This document shows positions 40,972 through 48,084 of a stretch of DNA of 64,000 nucleotides, in pieces. The stretch is from Lentzea waywayandensis. GTDB taxonomy: Bacteria; Actinomycetota; Actinomycetes; Mycobacteriales; Pseudonocardiaceae. Made by a program: the position numbers and the translations under genes. The stretch is from contig NZ_FOYL01000013.1 in the NCBI RefSeq assembly GCF_900115955.1, positions 124,001 through 188,000 on the forward strand, written 5' to 3'. The number at the start of each line of letters is the position of its first letter. Within the stretch, counting starts at the first letter, position 1. The notes beneath the pieces are model-generated. The model was given only the letters and a program-made list of their open reading frames with translations, had not been told where the DNA came from and did not search any database.

Positions 40972-42488
40972 ATCTCCCGCAGAGGATGCCGGCGAGCCGC
41001 CTGCTGGGCGCCATCGTGGTGGTCCTGCTCGCCATGACCGCGGTGGCGATCTCGTCCACTGTGGTCGCGCTGGACGCGCTCGGCGACACGCGGTCGCGGT
41101 CGGTCGACAAGATCGAGCCCGCCGCACGCCGTGCCCAGACCCTGAACCGCTCGCTGCTCGACCAGGAAACCGGCGTGCGCGGCTTCACCCTCACCGGGCA
41201 GGACGCCTTCCTCAAGCCGTACCTGGACGGTCAGGCGGCTCAGACGGAGGCCGCCAGGAACGTGCGCGACCTCGTCGGCGACGTCAACGGCCGGGTCACT
41301 CGGATCGAGGACCTCGCACGGCAGTGGCGCTCCGAGTACGCGGAGCCGACGGTCGCCGCGATCAAGGTGTCCGGCCCCGCCGCCGGAGTCGCCGGCGACA
41401 TCGAGCGCGGCAAGGTGGTGTTCGACCAGCTCCGCAGCGAGACGGCGGCGCTGCAGAGCGACATCGGCGGGCTCGCCCGGCAGGCCCGCGCGGACCTCGA
41501 CAGCGCGGCGAAGGTGGTGCTGTGGCTGGTGATCGGCATGGGCGTGCTGCTGGTCGCGGTGATCGGCGGTCTGTCGCTGCTGCTGCACCGCCTGCTGATC
41601 GCGCCGCTCGCGAGCCTCGCCGACCACACCCGGCAGGTGGCGTCCGGCGACTTCGAGCACGAGATCGACGCGGACGGTCCACGCGAGACGGTCATGCTCG
41701 GCGAGGACGTGAACCAGATGCGCCGCCGGATCGTGCAGGAGCTCGCCACGCTCGCGGAGGCGAAGGCCGAGCTGCAGCGGTCGAACTCGGAGCTGGAGCA
41801 GTTCGCCTACGTCGCCTCGCACGACCTCCAGGAGCCGCTGCGCAAGGTGGCGTCGTTCTGCCAGCTGCTGCAACGCCGCTACGGCGGCCAGCTCGACGAG
41901 CGCGCCGACCAGTACATCGAGTTCGCCGTGGACGGCGCGAAACGCATGCAGGTGCTGATCAACGACCTGCTGGCGTTCTCCCGCGTCGGCCGGATGTCCC
42001 GCGAGCAGACGGTCATCGACCTCAACGACCTCGTGCGCCACGTCGTGGACAGCTTCTCCGAGCGCGTCGAGGAGACCGGCGCCCGCCTCGAGATCGCGGA
42101 TCTGCCCTCCGTGCGAGGTGAGGCGTCTCTGCTCAGCGCGGTGTTCCAGAACCTGATAAGCAATGCGTTGAAGTTCAAGGGCGCCGAGGCGCCGGTGATC
42201 GCCGTCGACGTCGTTCGCGACGGTGAGATGTGGAAGTTCACGGTGCGCGACAACGGCATCGGGATCGAGCCGGAGTACGCTGACCGGATCTTCGTCATCT
42301 TCCAGCGCCTGCACCCGAAGGACGCCTACCCGGGCACGGGCATCGGACTGGCGATGTGTCGCAAGATCGTCGAGTTCCACGGTGGCACGATCCGGTTGAA
42401 GACCGATGTGGACTCCGGCACCAGCTTCGAGTTCACCCTGCCCGTCGTCGCGGAACTTGCCGCCGAGGTTGAGGAAGTACATGTCTGA
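40968..42488 (+). CDS. CHASE3-HAMP sensor histidine kinase
   Basis: A 506-residue membrane kinase. It has transmembrane helix 1 (about 9-31), an outer CHASE3-like domain (QTLNRSLLDQETGVRGFTLTG), helix 2 (about 183-207), HAMP, a short coiled coil, HisKA with H285 in FAYVASHDLQEPLRKV, and an HATPase with FQNLISNALKFKG and VRDNGIGIEPEYADRIF. The region around H285 resembles kinases paired with Rcp1-type small receivers. Its stop overlaps the start of such a receiver gene by eight bases, so the three genes form one signalling operon. Confidence 0.95.
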   Translation: MNLPQRMPASRLLGAIVVVLLAMTAVAISSTVVALDALGDTRSRSVDKIEPAARRAQTLNRSLLDQETGVRGFTLTGQDAFLKPYLDGQAAQTEAARNVRDLVGDVNGRVTRIEDLARQWRSEYAEPTVAAIKVSGPAAGVAGDIERGKVVFDQLRSETAALQSDIGGLARQARADLDSAAKVVLWLVIGMGVLLVAVIGGLSLLLHRLLIAPLASLADHTRQVASGDFEHEIDADGPRETVMLGEDVNQMRRRIVQELATLAEAKAELQRSNSELEQFAYVASHDLQEPLRKVASFCQLLQRRYGGQLDERADQYIEFAVDGAKRMQVLINDLLAFSRVGRMSREQTVIDLNDLVRHVVDSFSERVEETGARLEIADLPSVRGEASLLSAVFQNLISNALKFKGAEAPVIAVDVVRDGEMWKFTVRDNGIGIEPEYADRIFVIFQRLHPKDAYPGTGIGLAMCRKIVEFHGGTIRLKTDVDSGTSFEFTLPVVAELAAEVEEVHV

Positions 42489-42921
42489 GTCACCACTGAA
42501 CGTGATCGACGTCCTGCTCGTCGAGGACGATCCCGGCGACGCCCTGATGACCCAGGAGGCGTTCGAGCACCACAAGATCCGCAACTCGCTGCACATCGTG
42601 AAGGACGGCGTCGAGGCGCTGGAGTTCCTGCGCCGCGAGGGTCAGTACGAGAACGCGCCGCGGCCGGGCCTGATCCTGCTGGACCTCAACCTGCCCCGCA
42701 AGGACGGCCGTGAGGTCCTCAGCGAGGTCAAGAACGACGCCGAGCTGCGCTCGATCCCGGTCGTCGTGCTGACGACCTCGGAGGCCGAGGAGGACATCCT
42801 GCGCAGCTACAGCCTCTACGCCAACGCCTACGTCACCAAGCCGGTGGACTTCGACAGGTTCATCGAGGTCGTCCGCCAGATCGACGACTTCTTCGTCACC
42901 GTAGTGAAGCTGCCCCGCTGA
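42481..42921 (+). CDS. Single-domain response regulator (Rcp1-like)
   Basis: A 146-residue stand-alone receiver: DDPGDALMTQEAFEH with the acidic pair, phospho-acceptor D68 in LILLDLNLPRKDG, Thr in VVVLTTSEAEEDI and Lys in NAYVTKPVDFDRF. There is no output domain, so it works by protein contact or as a phosphate relay, presumably from the CHASE3 kinase to the PP2C protein. The ATG at 42481 lies inside the kinase gene's last codons. The 3' end overlaps the convergent zinc-finger gene by 26 bases. Confidence 0.95.
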   Translation: MSESPLNVIDVLLVEDDPGDALMTQEAFEHHKIRNSLHIVKDGVEALEFLRREGQYENAPRPGLILLDLNLPRKDGREVLSEVKNDAELRSIPVVVLTTSEAEEDILRSYSLYANAYVTKPVDFDRFIEVVRQIDDFFVTVVKLPR

Positions 42922-43345
42922 TCACGGCGGCGCTGAAGTCCAGGCAGGAACGGCAGATCTTCGCCTCCGCGCCCTCGTGGACGGGTTTGGTCTCGCTGCA
43001 GAACGAGCAGTCGCCGACCTCGGCGACCTGAGCCTCGGCGACGCACACGTCGCAGATCAGCGCGGCGGGCCCGGCCATCATCTTGTCGACCTCGTCGGCG
43101 ACGCGCCCGCAGAACCAGCAGCGCTCGGTGCGCTTGGACTGCTCCACGATCTGGTGCACGCGCTGATGGCTCATCTTCAGCGCCTCGGCGATCTCGCGCA
43201 TCGACCCGCCGGCGCGGTGCAGCCGCAGCACGGAGTGGTGGTAGACGGCCTTGGCGATGTCCGCCTGATCCTGAGCAGCGGCGGAGGCGGTGCCCGCCGT
43301 CCGCGCCGCCCTCAGCAGTTCCTCGTCCAGAGTCATGGCGTCCAC
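42896..43345 (-). CDS. HTH protein with ClpX-type C4 zinc finger
   Basis: A 149-residue protein. The N-terminal half carries a helix-turn-helix (LHRAGGSMREIAEALKMSHQRVHQIV). The middle has CWFCGRVADEVDKMMAGP...CDVCV, a ClpX-type C4 zinc finger, followed by a second Cys set (CSFCSETK...ICRSC). Such proteins are common in actinobacteria and probably regulate transcription. The GTG at 43345 or ATG at 43336 could be the start. Repeated CTAGAC sites upstream suggest self-control. Confidence 0.85.
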   Translation of the reverse strand: MDAMTLDEELLRAARTAGTASAAAQDQADIAKAVYHHSVLRLHRAGGSMREIAEALKMSHQRVHQIVEQSKRTERCWFCGRVADEVDKMMAGPAALICDVCVAEAQVAEVGDCSFCSETKPVHEGAEAKICRSCLDFSAAVISGAASLR

Positions 43346-43350
43346 GTTAG

Positions 43351-43395
43351 CTAGACGCGTCTACTGACTCTAGACGCCGTCCAGGTGAACTAGAC
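43351..43395. promoter_or_regulatory. Three phased CTAGAC motifs upstream of the zinc-finger gene
   Basis: CTAGAC occurs at 43351, 43370 and 43390, spacings of 19 and 20 bases (two helical turns). The first is part of the perfect palindrome TAGACGCGTCTA (43352-43363). The cluster fills the gap between the 49-aa gene and the zinc-finger gene and is a probable multi-site operator. Confidence 0.6.
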
Positions 43396-43397
43396 AC

Positions 43398-43547
43398 TCA
43401 GTCGACGCTGCGCACGATCACGGGTTCGTCGTCGGCCTGCACGACCCACTCCTGGGGCGCGCGCGGTTCAGGGACGACCGGGGCCCAGATCCCCGTCCCA
43501 CCGGGACGGCGTTGCCTGCGTAACTCGAATTCCTCTCGCGTGGTCAT
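43398..43547 (-). CDS. Small 49-residue protein, translation-coupled to the acyltransferase
   Basis: Begins MTTREEFELRRQRRPGG and ends DEPVIVRSVD before TGA. Its ATG (43547-43545) overlaps the TGA of the acyltransferase gene as ATGA, the same coupling used by the genes before it. Sequence is basic and Arg-rich at the start, then Pro- and acid-rich; there is no membrane helix and no family was recognised. The coupling and the high-GC third codon positions support a real gene. Confidence 0.6.
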   Translation of the reverse strand: MTTREEFELRRQRRPGGTGIWAPVVPEPRAPQEWVVQADDEPVIVRSVD

Positions 43548-44269
43548 GCACTCTGGCTACCCGCCTGAGCGGAACGTATGCCTGAGAGCATGGTCGTGAT
43601 GGCCGCCATGACCCGCCGGGTGGCCTCGGCCAGCACCTCGGCGGTGAGATCGAGGTCGTACAGGTCCGACAGGTCGACCGGCGCGCCCGCGACGACCTCG
43701 ATCTTCTTGCGCGGCAACAACCTCGGCAGGATCTTGCCCTTCGGCAGCAGGTCCTGCGTGCCCCACTCGGCCACCGGTACGACCGGGACGCGGGATTCGA
43801 GGGCCATCCGCGCGACGCCGGACTTGCCCTTCATCGGCCAGTTCTCGGGATCGTCGGTGAAGGTGCCCTCGGGGAACACCATCACGCACTCCCCGTCGCG
43901 CAGTGCCTCCACAGCGGGCCTCAACGCCTCTGAGGCCTTCACCGTGCCCCGTTCGACCGGGATGTGACCTCCGGAGCGCATGACCCAGCCGACGACCGGC
44001 ATGCGCCACAGGGAGGCCTTCGCGAGCACGCGCGGCACCCGGTTCGACATCAGCGCGAACACCACGGCCGCCACGGTGTCCGCATTGGACAGGTGGTTGA
44101 ACGCGAGGATCACGCCGCCGTTGCCCGGCACGTGCTGCTTTCCCCGCACCTTCAGGCGCACGAACAGCACGACAACGGGCCACAGCACGTCGATCGCCAG
44201 CGAGAACCAGAATCCCCTGCCCCTGCGGGGCATCTTCCAGGTCCAGGCGGCCAGCTCAAGCGGTGTCAC
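43544..44269 (-). CDS. 1-acylglycerol-3-phosphate acyltransferase (PlsC family)
   Basis: A 241-residue membrane-associated acyltransferase. The motif I box NHLSNAD (H-x4-D), motif III VMVFPEGTFTDD and the hydrophobic N-terminal helix (FWFSLAIDVLWPVVVLFV) are all present. It esterifies lysophosphatidic acid or related lipids with an acyl group from CoA or ACP. The GTG at 44269 overlaps the stop of the metallo-hydrolase gene, and its own stop overlaps the 49-aa gene, so the three are one operon. Confidence 0.94.
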   Translation of the reverse strand: MTPLELAAWTWKMPRRGRGFWFSLAIDVLWPVVVLFVRLKVRGKQHVPGNGGVILAFNHLSNADTVAAVVFALMSNRVPRVLAKASLWRMPVVGWVMRSGGHIPVERGTVKASEALRPAVEALRDGECVMVFPEGTFTDDPENWPMKGKSGVARMALESRVPVVPVAEWGTQDLLPKGKILPRLLPRKKIEVVAGAPVDLSDLYDLDLTAEVLAEATRRVMAAITTMLSGIRSAQAGSQSA

Positions 44270-45255
44270 GCCTGGTATTCGAGCACGCCGGCGTTCAGAG
44301 TTCGGGTCAATTCGCCACGTTCGACGAGAACGTCGAGGTGCGCGGCCGTCTCGCCGATGGCCAGCACCTGGTTGAACATGTCGAGATCGTCGAACCGGCG
44401 CTGGCGGCGGGTCCAGCCGATCTTGCGGGCGGTCTCGAACGCGCTGCCCGCCACGGCCTTCCCGATCTCTTCCAGCCGCTGCTCGTGGAACTGCAACAAC
44501 TCATCGACGCGGGCGTGCGAGCTGTCGGTGACCTCGCCGTGCGCGGGCAGCAGCTTGAGGTCCGGCAGCTCGCGGGTGAGCCTCAGCGACGTCATGTAGT
44601 CGCCGAGCGGCAGTTCGGGCCGGAGCGGTTCGAAGCCGATCGACGGCGTGATGTGCGGCAGGACGTGGTCGCCCGAGAACAACACCTTCGCGGTGTGGTC
44701 GACGAACACGACGTGGCCGCGGGTGTGGCCGGGCGTCGGGATGACCTCGAGTTCGCGATGTTCGAGGCCGACCGTGCTGCGGACGAGCCACTCGTCCGGC
44801 TCCTCGTAGTCGCGCAGGGCCTCACCGCGGTCGACGTGGTGCATGATCTTGATCCACGTCTCGGCCAGCTCCGAGGCACCCCATTTGCGCAGGTCGCCGA
44901 CGTGCTGGTCGTCCTGGCCGTGCAGCATGTGCCGCAGCGAGGGCTGCTCGCCGAGGCCCAGCCCGATCTTGCTGCCGAACGTCCGGCGCAGCGACACGGC
45001 CATCGTGAAGTGGTCGCGGTGCACGTGCGTGATGAGGAACTTCCTGATGTCCTCGAAGCCCTTGTTCAGCGTGCCCAGCGCGGCTTCGAGCTGGTCGCGG
45101 GCCTCGTCCAGCGCCCAGCCGGAGTCGACCAGGACGAGCCCGTCGCCGTCCTCGATCGCGTAGACGTTGACCGCGCGCAGCCCGTCGTTCGGCAGCGGCA
45201 GCGGAATCCGGTGCACACCTGGTGCGACCTCGAACGCGCCCGGCTCACTCCACAC
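44266..45255 (-). CDS. Metallo-beta-lactamase fold hydrolase
   Basis: About 329 residues. The zinc-binding signature is LITHVHRDHFTMA (HxHxDH). Further metal His/Asp sit in PTPGHTRGHVVFVDH and LFSGDHVLPHI, with a late His in LLPAHGEVT. The C-terminal helical extension (LLQFHEQRLEEI) resembles that of LACTB2/glyoxalase-like members. The substrate is unknown. The GTG at 45255 has an excellent AAGAGGTGG site at seven bases; a TTG ten codons further upstream is less likely. Confidence 0.92.
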   Translation of the reverse strand: MWSEPGAFEVAPGVHRIPLPLPNDGLRAVNVYAIEDGDGLVLVDSGWALDEARDQLEAALGTLNKGFEDIRKFLITHVHRDHFTMAVSLRRTFGSKIGLGLGEQPSLRHMLHGQDDQHVGDLRKWGASELAETWIKIMHHVDRGEALRDYEEPDEWLVRSTVGLEHRELEVIPTPGHTRGHVVFVDHTAKVLFSGDHVLPHITPSIGFEPLRPELPLGDYMTSLRLTRELPDLKLLPAHGEVTDSSHARVDELLQFHEQRLEEIGKAVAGSAFETARKIGWTRRQRRFDDLDMFNQVLAIGETAAHLDVLVERGELTRTLNAGVLEYQA

Positions 45256-45289
45256 GCTCGCCCACCTCTTTGTTAGCGCTCGCAACTAT

Positions 45290-45568
45290 CTACCGGACGG
45301 TAACACGGTATTCCGGATGCTTGTCGATGTACTTCGCCACGAACGGGCACAACGGGGAAATCTTGACATCACGGGCAAGCGCGTCGTCGAGCGCGTACTT
45401 GGCGAGCTGGGCGCCGAGGCCCTGACCTGCGTACGCCTCGTCGACCTCGGTGTGAACGAGCGCGATGACCTCACCGATGATCCGGTACTCCAGGAACCCG
45501 GCCAGCGCGCCGTCGACATGGACCTCGTAGCGGCTCTCGGCCTCATTGTTGGTGACCACATCAACCAT
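45290..45568 (-). CDS. Small GNAT-like N-acetyltransferase (YjdJ type)
   Basis: A 92-residue protein covering the short single-domain GNAT family: YEVHVDGALAGFLEYRIIG, then VHTEVDEAYAGQGLGAQLAKYALDDA with the acetyl-CoA loop GQGLG, and ending LCPFVAKYIDKHPEY. It probably acetylates a small molecule or protein. It lies 34 bases before the metallo-hydrolase start on the same strand and may lead that operon. Confidence 0.9.
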   Translation of the reverse strand: MVDVVTNNEAESRYEVHVDGALAGFLEYRIIGEVIALVHTEVDEAYAGQGLGAQLAKYALDDALARDVKISPLCPFVAKYIDKHPEYRVTVR

Positions 45569-45588
45569 CTTGCCTCGGACGATGGAAA

Positions 45589-46575
45589 ATGGCCCGCATG
45601 GACGTCTACCTGCTGATCCTGGGTGACCACCTGCCCAATCCGTGCACGGGACAGGAGGTGCCGCAGGCCGACCGGCTGCGGGCGATGGTCGAGCAGGCGG
45701 TGGTGGCCGAGGAGGCCGGGTTCGCGGGCGTCGCGATCGGTGAGCACCACTTCACCCGCTACATCGTGTCCGCGCCCGAGCTGCTGCTGGCGGCCGTGGC
45801 GGCGCGGACTTCGACGTTGCGACTCTCGACCGGCGTGACGTTGCTGGCGCACCGCGACCCGGTGCTGGTCGCCGAGGCGCTGGCGACGCTCGACGTGCTG
45901 TCGAACGGCCGCGCCGAGCTGATCGTGGCGCGCGGGGTCGACCAGCAGACGGACGCGGCGTTCGGCGTGCAGCCCGGCGAGTTGCGGGCGCGGTTCGAGG
46001 AGCACCTCCGGTTGTTGCTGAAGCTGCTGGAGGAGCCGTCGGTGAGCTGGGACGGGCGGTTCCGGGGGCAGCTGAGCGACGTGACGACGACGCCTCGCCC
46101 GGTGCAGACGCCGCGGCCGACGGTGTGGATCGGGTCGGGGTCGGCGGTGTCGGCGGATCTGGGCGCCGAGCTGGAGATGCCGCTGATGCTGCCCTCGACG
46201 TTGCGGGATCCGTCGATCTACCTGGAGGTCGTGCAGCGCTACCGGGAGCACTTCCCGGCCGGACGGGTCGGCGTGCCCAGTCACGTGTTCGTGTCGCGGG
46301 AGGACGCGCGTGAACGGTGGCGGCCACATCTGGCCGAGTACGCGCGGTTCGCGGATCCGTGGCGCGGGGACGGCGACATCGATGTCGACGCGATCATGGA
46401 CGGCGCGGCGGTGTGCGGCACGCCGGACGAGGTGGCGGCGCGGCTGAACGCGTTGGCGGAGCACCTGTCCATCGACACGCACCTGGTGATCGTGGACATC
46501 GGCGGCATGCCGCACGAGTCGGTCATCGAGACGATCCGGTTGTTCGGCGCCGAAGTGCTTCCGAAACTTGTTTAA
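45589..46575 (+). CDS. LLM-class flavin-dependent oxidoreductase
   Basis: A 328-residue bacterial-luciferase-like TIM barrel: VVAEEAGFAGVAIGEHHFTRY (active-site EHH), TSTLRLSTGVTLLAHRDPVLVAEALATLDVLSNGRAELIVARG and VCGTPDEVAARLNALAEHLSI. It uses FMN or F420. The substrate is unknown. ATG codons at 45589 and 45598 are both possible starts. It is divergent from the small GNAT gene with only 20 bases between starts. Confidence 0.93.
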   Translation: MARMDVYLLILGDHLPNPCTGQEVPQADRLRAMVEQAVVAEEAGFAGVAIGEHHFTRYIVSAPELLLAAVAARTSTLRLSTGVTLLAHRDPVLVAEALATLDVLSNGRAELIVARGVDQQTDAAFGVQPGELRARFEEHLRLLLKLLEEPSVSWDGRFRGQLSDVTTTPRPVQTPRPTVWIGSGSAVSADLGAELEMPLMLPSTLRDPSIYLEVVQRYREHFPAGRVGVPSHVFVSREDARERWRPHLAEYARFADPWRGDGDIDVDAIMDGAAVCGTPDEVAARLNALAEHLSIDTHLVIVDIGGMPHESVIETIRLFGAEVLPKLV

Positions 46576-46621
46576 CGCGAGCGGTGCCAAGGGTTAACAC
46601 AAGCTCGGCAGGATTGCGGGC

Positions 46622-47107
46622 GTGGGCATCACCGTCATCGGCATCACGCATCCTGGGCAGGTCGGGGCTCTCCCCGGCGGCACGAACGTGCTGGTGCTGG
46701 CCGACGACGGCACGTACGCCGACGAGTTCCTCGACACCGACTTCGGCGCGCACCAGCTGGTGGTGCGCGCTCACGGGCGTGGGTCGGCGTTCTTCGGGGT
46801 GGCGGACAAGGCCCGTGAGTTGGGTGCGGATCGGATCCTCTTCGGTGGTGTGCACGACACCGCCGCCTCTTTCACCACCGGAGAGGACCCCGTGCTGGTG
46901 CTCGGTGTGCGCCCGCCGGGCGGCCCGATCGCGTTCAACGCGGCGTTCGGCGAGTGGCTGGCCTGCTGGCCGCGGCCGGCCGGCGCCTACGCGGGGGACG
47001 TGGACCACTGGCTCGCCCAGAACGCGTTGAGGGAAGGCCTCCGCGTGGAATTGGTTTCATGGCTGATGGAACCGACCGTCCCCTTGCGACGGAAGTTGAC
47101 GGCCTAG
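46622..47107 (+). CDS. Hypothetical protein, 161 residues
   Basis: Not recognised. It begins MGITVIGITHPGQVGALPGGTNVLVLAD. Central GADRILFGGVHDTAASFTTGEDPVLVLGV suggests an alpha/beta fold; there is no signal peptide or membrane segment. Codon use is typical of the neighbours. The start is a GTG at 46622 with no clear ribosome site. It stands alone before the ABC exporter promoter. Confidence 0.65.
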   Translation: MGITVIGITHPGQVGALPGGTNVLVLADDGTYADEFLDTDFGAHQLVVRAHGRGSAFFGVADKARELGADRILFGGVHDTAASFTTGEDPVLVLGVRPPGGPIAFNAAFGEWLACWPRPAGAYAGDVDHWLAQNALREGLRVELVSWLMEPTVPLRRKLTA

Positions 47108-47183
47108 TCATCCGAAGGCTGAAGACACTGCCGCAGCAGTGAAATAACGTTTCCTCCAAGCAACCGCACGCCTACTCGGCGCA

Positions 47184-47201
47184 GCTGAGAGTTCTCTCAG
47201 C
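47184..47201. promoter_or_regulatory. Inverted repeat in the promoter region of the ABC exporter
   Basis: GCTGAGAG and CTCTCAGC are perfect eight-base arms around TT. Two further TCTCAG copies lie downstream (about 47233 and 47246). The 218-base gap between the hypothetical gene and the exporter holds nothing else clear. The repeat may be a short terminator for the upstream gene or an operator. Confidence 0.4.
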
Positions 47202-47325
47202 GTGGTGACTCGGGCGGGGGCACCGGGGTTAATCTCAGGGTCGATCTCAGTGAAAGACCTGACCCTTCGGTGTGCCCGTGTCACCGAAGATGGTGCGCAC
47301 GAAAGCCCATAGGAGGGGACAAGAA

Positions 47326-48084
47326 GTGAGCGCGTCCGATGGAGTCGCGGCGAGAGCCGTCGACGTGTGGAAGTCTTACGGGTCCGGCGACGCCGCCGTG
47401 ACCGCGCTCGCGGGGGTGAGCGTCGATCTGGAGAAGTCCAGGTTCACCGCGATCATGGGTCCGTCCGGGTCGGGCAAGTCGACGTTGATGCACTGCCTCG
47501 CGGGGCTGGACGACGTCACCAGCGGTGAGGTGTGGGTCGGTGGCACGAAGGTCACCGGGCTGAAGGACCGCGGGCTCACGGAGCTTCGGCGGGACAAGGT
47601 CGGTTTCATCTTCCAGCAGTTCAACCTTCTGCCGACGCTGACGGCGGAGGAGAACATCACGCTGCCGCTCGCGATCGGCGGCAAGAAGGTCGACAAGGCG
47701 TGGTTCGACGTCGTCGTCGACACGGTCGGTCTGCGCGACCGGCTCACGCACCGGCCGACGCAGCTCTCGGGTGGTCAGCAGCAGCGCGTGGCCTGCGCAC
47801 GTGCCTTGGTGTCGCGCCCTGACGTCGTGTTCGCGGATGAGCCGACCGGCAACCTGGACTCGCAGTCCGGCGCCGAGGTGCTCGGGTTCCTGCAGCGCTC
47901 CGCCCGTGAGTTCGGCCAGACGATCGTGATGGTCACGCACGACCCGAACGCCGCGTCGTACGCCGACCGCGTCATCTTCCTCAAGGACGGCCACATCGTC
48001 CGCGAGCTGCTGTCTCCGTCGGCCGAAGAGGTTCTCGACACGATGAAGCACCTCGACTCCGTTGTCGCGGTGCCGCATGTTTAA
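47326..48084 (+). CDS. ABC transporter ATP-binding protein (MacB/LolD type)
   Basis: A 252-residue ATPase: Walker A GPSGSGKST, Q-loop FIFQQFNLLPTLTAEENI, signature LSGGQQQRVACARAL, Walker B DVVFADEPTGNLD and H-loop VTHDPNAA. The EPTGNLD and FNLLPTL features place it in the MacB/LolD/FtsE group that works with FtsX-type permeases. The GTG at 47326 has a perfect AGGAGG ten bases upstream; an earlier GTG lacks one. Its stop overlaps the permease start by eight bases. Confidence 0.95.
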   Translation: MSASDGVAARAVDVWKSYGSGDAAVTALAGVSVDLEKSRFTAIMGPSGSGKSTLMHCLAGLDDVTSGEVWVGGTKVTGLKDRGLTELRRDKVGFIFQQFNLLPTLTAEENITLPLAIGGKKVDKAWFDVVVDTVGLRDRLTHRPTQLSGGQQQRVACARALVSRPDVVFADEPTGNLDSQSGAEVLGFLQRSAREFGQTIVMVTHDPNAASYADRVIFLKDGHIVRELLSPSAEEVLDTMKHLDSVVAVPHV

